Assembly (NCBI GenBank): GCA_031278935.1
Contig: JAITJK010000069.1
Location: forward strand, 1 to 14,842
Source: Spirochaetaceae bacterium
GTDB taxonomy: Bacteria > Spirochaetota > Spirochaetia > Treponematales > Breznakiellaceae
DNA length: 14,842 nt
Direction: 5' to 3'
Below, in pieces: positions 11,595 through 14,842 of this stretch. How positions within the stretch are numbered: position 1 is the first letter of the stretch; each line of letters opens with the position of its first letter. The notes under the pieces are model-generated. The model saw only the letters and a program-made list of their open reading frames with translations, did no database searches and was not told the origin of the DNA. A program made the position numbers and the translations under genes.

Positions 11595-13158
11595 TCCCCT
11601 TATGTATCAGCTCTATCAGCAGGTTGAACATACCTTAGGGATTCGGGCCAGTGCTGAAGCACTGGTGCATCTGAAGGACTATATCAACCAACTCCGTACG
11701 CAGGCGAAGCTTGCGCCGCAGACGTCACGCACGGTGTCCGCACCCTTTGCGTTGCCGGATACACGCGAGCCGGATGGGTTCGATGAGGGGTATGGCCATA
11801 TCTTTTCGTCCCCCCAGACTCTCTTTGATCTGGCCCGGCTACTTACGGTGAATGAAACCTATTTTTTCCGGGAACAGGCGCATTTTTCTCTCTTGCTTCG
11901 GGAACTCTTGCCGGAATTTGCCGCCCTGGGCCGGCCCCTGCGGATATGTTCCGCGGCAACCTCCATCGGCTGCGAGGCCTACAGCATTGCTATGGTGCTG
12001 GACTATTATAAACAGAGCTTCCGCTGCGGGCTCCTTTCCTGGGAGATCGATGCCTTTGATATAGATTATGAGGTGATTGAAACCGCCAGGGAGGGATCCT
12101 ACCGGTCCCATGCCTTTCGGGACGACGGGGTCCAATGGAAGTTTCTGTTGAACCGCTATGTATCTAACCAGGAAGGGAAGTACCAGGTGGATTCCCGGCT
12201 GAAAGAACACATTCATTTTTATCTGCATAACGTAATGGATGGGCTGCCGTCGCAAACCTATGATCTGATTTTTTTCAGGAACGTGTCCATCTATTTTTCT
12301 GATGAAAGCCGCATGAAGGCCCTGGAGATACTCTCTAATGCCCTGATTCCCGGAGGCTGTCTCATCGTGGGTATATCCGAGACCGCAGGCATAGAGCATC
12401 CGCAACTTACGAACTGCTTTAAGGAAGATGCCTTTTACTTTCAGAAACGGGCCGCCGCGCCGCCACCGGTGATTCTGACCCCGGCCTCCCCCCGGATCGT
12501 GCCGAAGTTGCGGGAACTGCATTCCTTAAAGAAAAGGCTTATCATCGAACCTTTGCATATCGCCGAACTTATGGCCGATGATACGGCGGCCCGGCTCATC
12601 ACGGAGAAAACTCTCTCCCTGCTGGGGGGCCTACCCGATTCGACTCTTGATGAATCGGGGCATATTCGAGATAATGCGGTAGGAACAAGGAAAAGGAGCA
12701 CCCCTGACGAGCATGTTGCGGGGCTTGTCTGTATGGGTAATGAGCTTATCACTTCTCTTATCGTGGTAATCAATCAAGGGGATAGTTTCAAGGCCGATTG
12801 TCTCTTGGCCTTCATTGAACAGTACGATCATTCGGCGTATACCCATTTTCTTCGGGGGGAATATTTTTACCTTAAAGCCAATATTATTGATGCAGAGTCT
12901 TCGTACAAGCGGGCTGTCCAGCAAGACAAGACCTTTTGGCCTGCCTTCTACCGGCTCGCGTCCCTCGCGGCCCTTGGGAACCCCCTGCGGTATGTCCATA
13001 AAGTCAATCAAGCCTTAGAAAGCATTATTCAGGGCAAAGAGCGGGGATATGAAGTGTTTATCGGTGGATTTTCACCGGACTATTATCAGCATGCCTTGGA
13101 GAAACAGCGGCATAAGGGCTTATGCGCCCCCTATGAACCCTGGCAGGAGCACGGATAG
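11548..13158 (+). CDS. cheR: CheR receptor methyltransferase with C-terminal TPR-like extension
   Basis: CheR methylates receptor glutamates with S-adenosylmethionine. The first 300 of 536 residues form the CheR unit: LTVNETYFFRE (99-109), the SAM loop ICSAATSIGCEAYSIAM (133-149), DID (171-173) and FFRNVSIYF (242-250). In the SAM loop the usual GEE-P reads GCE-A, so one acidic residue is missing. Residues about 300-430 are a low-complexity linker region. From about 430, YTHFLRGEYFYLKANIIDA and the following helix pair look like tetratricopeptide repeats. CheR-TPR fusions are known, for example FrzF of Myxococcus, where the repeats regulate the methylation site choice. The gene overlaps cheB by 47 bases. 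An ATG at 11566 with GAGG in front is an alternative start that removes six residues. Confidence 0.9.
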   Translation: MEEETPMCVREPRFDDPLMYQLYQQVEHTLGIRASAEALVHLKDYINQLRTQAKLAPQTSRTVSAPFALPDTREPDGFDEGYGHIFSSPQTLFDLARLLTVNETYFFREQAHFSLLLRELLPEFAALGRPLRICSAATSIGCEAYSIAMVLDYYKQSFRCGLLSWEIDAFDIDYEVIETAREGSYRSHAFRDDGVQWKFLLNRYVSNQEGKYQVDSRLKEHIHFYLHNVMDGLPSQTYDLIFFRNVSIYFSDESRMKALEILSNALIPGGCLIVGISETAGIEHPQLTNCFKEDAFYFQKRAAAPPPVILTPASPRIVPKLRELHSLKKRLIIEPLHIAELMADDTAARLITEKTLSLLGGLPDSTLDESGHIRDNAVGTRKRSTPDEHVAGLVCMGNELITSLIVVINQGDSFKADCLLAFIEQYDHSAYTHFLRGEYFYLKANIIDAESSYKRAVQQDKTFWPAFYRLASLAALGNPLRYVHKVNQALESIIQGKERGYEVFIGGFSPDYYQHALEKQRHKGLCAPYEPWQEHG

Positions 13159-13180
13159 GCCAAGGAGTAAGGAGTAAGTT

Positions 13181-14842
13181 ATGAAAATCAGAAATAAACT
13201 GGTCATCATTATTATCAGTCTGAATCTCTTGGGAATTGGAATTTTGGTTTCTACCCTGCTGCGGATTTCTCAGCAACAGATTTCCCAACTCGTCAGTAAC
13301 GAAATGAATAATCTCGTCGAAGAACACGCCATACGGGTGCGTCTTTGGTTTGCCAAATACGTGTATGCCGGCCGGATTCTGGCTCATATCATGAACAAGT
13401 ATGAAGATGTAGCCCTGGAGGATCGCCGGGATTATTTTCTCACCATGCTGGAGGGAATCATCGAGGCAAAGCCAGATATATCGGCGGTTTCCGCAGCCTG
13501 GGAACCCAATGCCTTGGACGGTCAAGACGCGGAGTACCGAAATACTCCGGGAACCGATAATAGCGGCCGGTTCATCCCCTATCTGGCCCGGACTAAAAAC
13601 GGGATACGCTTGGAGGCCCTGGTGAATTATGACATTCCCGGAGAGGGGAATTATTACCTTATGGCTAAAGAAACCGGCAGGGAATCCCTGATGGACCCCT
13701 ACTGGTATCCCGTTGCCGGGGAGAAGCGGCTAGTTACCACCGTAACCGTGCCGATTAAACAGGATGACCAGTTTTTAGGAGCCACCATCATTGATGTGGA
13801 TATATCCGCCATTCAGGAAGAGGTCCAGAGTATAGAGTCCTATGAGGGCTCGGTGTCCATGTTATACAGCAACGGCGGAGTAGTGAGTTCCCACTTTGAC
13901 GGAGTCCGGCTGGGACAAGATATCCAGTATACTGAAGGGGATATTGCCGGACCCTATTTACCGCAGCTTATGGAAGCGGTACGTCAGGGAAGGTCTTTTT
14001 CCTTTATCAACCATGTTTCCTCCCTAGGTACCACCATGCAGTTCTTCTCCCATCCTTTTAGTATGGGAGAAACCGAAACCCCCTGGACCCTGGTCATTGG
14101 GATCCCCACCCGGGTTATCGCCCGGCCAGTCTTGCGGATACTCTGGGTGAGCATCGGGATTATCGCGGTGATGATCTGCCTCGTGGGGGCCGGGGCCTTT
14201 ATCGTAGCCCGTTCTATCAGCAATCCCATAAAGCACATGGTGGATATTTTAGCGGATATTCGGGAAGGGGATATGACCCAGCATCTAGATATTCAAAGCC
14301 AGGATGAGATCGGGGAGATGACCGTTTCCTTTAATGCCACGGTGGAGAAGATGCGGGAACTTATCGTGGAGGTAAAGAACAAGGCCTTTGCTCTGTCTGA
14401 AATGGGTGAAGATATTTCCACTTCCGCTAAAGAAATCGTTACCACTGCGAATGAACAGGCCGCCAGTGTTTCCGAAATCGTCAGTACCATGGAAGGAAGC
14501 AAGAACTTGTCCGAACAAGTCGCCGCCAAGTCCGGGGAAGTGGCCAGCCTCGCCGTGGAGACCTTGGGCCTCAGCCAAAAGGGGGTGGATCTACGGGACG
14601 CTAATGAGCGAATGATGGAAGACATTCAAAATCAGAATGCCAAGATCATCCATGAGATTAAAAATCTGGTGGATATGATCAAGCACATCAATGACGCCAT
14701 TCGCATCATCGATGGCATTGCGGATCAAACCAAGCTCATTGCCTTTAACGCCTCCCTGGAGGCGTCCTCATCTGGGGAGAGCGGGGCCCGGTTCTCCGTA
14801 GTGGCCAGTGAAATCCGGCGCTTTGCGGACAATGTGGTGGAT
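13181..14842 (+). CDS. Methyl-accepting chemotaxis protein, dCache type, cut by the right edge
   Basis: The open frame covers 554 codons without a stop and leaves the window. Two transmembrane segments (about 7-27 and 317-341) enclose a periplasmic sensor of about 290 residues. Its DPYWYPV (172-178) and the later VPIKQDDQFLGATIIDVDIS fit a double Cache domain, which often binds small molecules such as amino or organic acids. A HAMP domain follows (about 342-396, SISNPIKHM). The cytoplasmic coiled coil then starts, with TANEQAASVSEI as a possible methylation region. The signalling tip is reached at 521-540: AFNASLEASSSGESGARFSV. It departs from the usual AEAARAGEQGRGF at key arginines. Two tandem AGGAG sites precede the ATG. 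It is the fifth gene of the chemosensory operon, 22 bases behind cheR. Confidence 0.93.
   Translation, partial: MKIRNKLVIIIISLNLLGIGILVSTLLRISQQQISQLVSNEMNNLVEEHAIRVRLWFAKYVYAGRILAHIMNKYEDVALEDRRDYFLTMLEGIIEAKPDISAVSAAWEPNALDGQDAEYRNTPGTDNSGRFIPYLARTKNGIRLEALVNYDIPGEGNYYLMAKETGRESLMDPYWYPVAGEKRLVTTVTVPIKQDDQFLGATIIDVDISAIQEEVQSIESYEGSVSMLYSNGGVVSSHFDGVRLGQDIQYTEGDIAGPYLPQLMEAVRQGRSFSFINHVSSLGTTMQFFSHPFSMGETETPWTLVIGIPTRVIARPVLRILWVSIGIIAVMICLVGAGAFIVARSISNPIKHMVDILADIREGDMTQHLDIQSQDEIGEMTVSFNATVEKMRELIVEVKNKAFALSEMGEDISTSAKEIVTTANEQAASVSEIVSTMEGSKNLSEQVAAKSGEVASLAVETLGLSQKGVDLRDANERMMEDIQNQNAKIIHEIKNLVDMIKHINDAIRIIDGIADQTKLIAFNASLEASSSGESGARFSVVASEIRRFADNVVD

Noticed and set aside
11839..12522. 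Minus-strand frame of 227 codons opposite cheR
   Set aside because: It is a shadow of the CheR catalytic region, which has strong motifs on the plus strand. Its composition shows no family features.

Overview
The window looks like chromosomal DNA of a free-living or gut-associated spirochaete, most likely a Treponema-type organism. The clues are moderate GC, a transmembrane dCache receptor in an operon with two CheW-type proteins, CheB and a CheR carrying a C-terminal extension, and loosely spaced Shine-Dalgarno sites. This assignment is an inference from gene content and style, not from a database match.

Left part (1-3700): a gene fragment leaves the left edge on the minus strand. It is followed by a minus-strand pair, thiamine pyrophosphokinase then an MFS transporter. 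The CCA-adding enzyme lies divergent to the pair on the plus strand. Behind cca is a degenerate palindromic element that resembles the dispersed ATTGCGAGGAGCGAA-type repeats of other bacterial genomes.

tRNA part (3700-4100): three minus-strand tRNA genes, in two transcription units. tRNA-Phe(GAA) has its own sigma70 promoter and a textbook terminator. tRNA-Ser(CGA) and tRNA-Ser(GGA) are 4 bases apart and share one promoter, which is closely bracketed by a perfect 14-bp inverted repeat.

Middle (4221-9300): a GT4-type glycosyltransferase (plus), then tatD and a DusB-type tRNA-dihydrouridine synthase as a coupled minus-strand pair. Divergent from these is a SpoU/TrmH-family 2'-O-methyltransferase, followed by an RlpA-like protein (double-psi beta-barrel plus SPOR). 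Convergent with rlpA is a 49-residue protein with eight cysteines. The RNA-modification theme (cca, tRNAs, dus, trmH) is scattered, not one operon.

Right part (9370-14842): a chemosensory operon on the plus strand, cheW, divergent cheW-like, cheB, cheR with TPR-like tail, and a methyl-accepting receptor cut by the window edge. The set parallels the Myxococcus Frz pathway (FrzA, FrzB, FrzG, FrzF, receptor), but with a membrane-bound receptor whose signalling tip is unusual. No CheA is present in the window. Just upstream on the other strand lies a promoter, about 110 bases of structured sequence and an intrinsic terminator. This is either a small RNA or an attenuator leader for the eight-cysteine protein, and its promoter overlaps that of the chemosensory operon.
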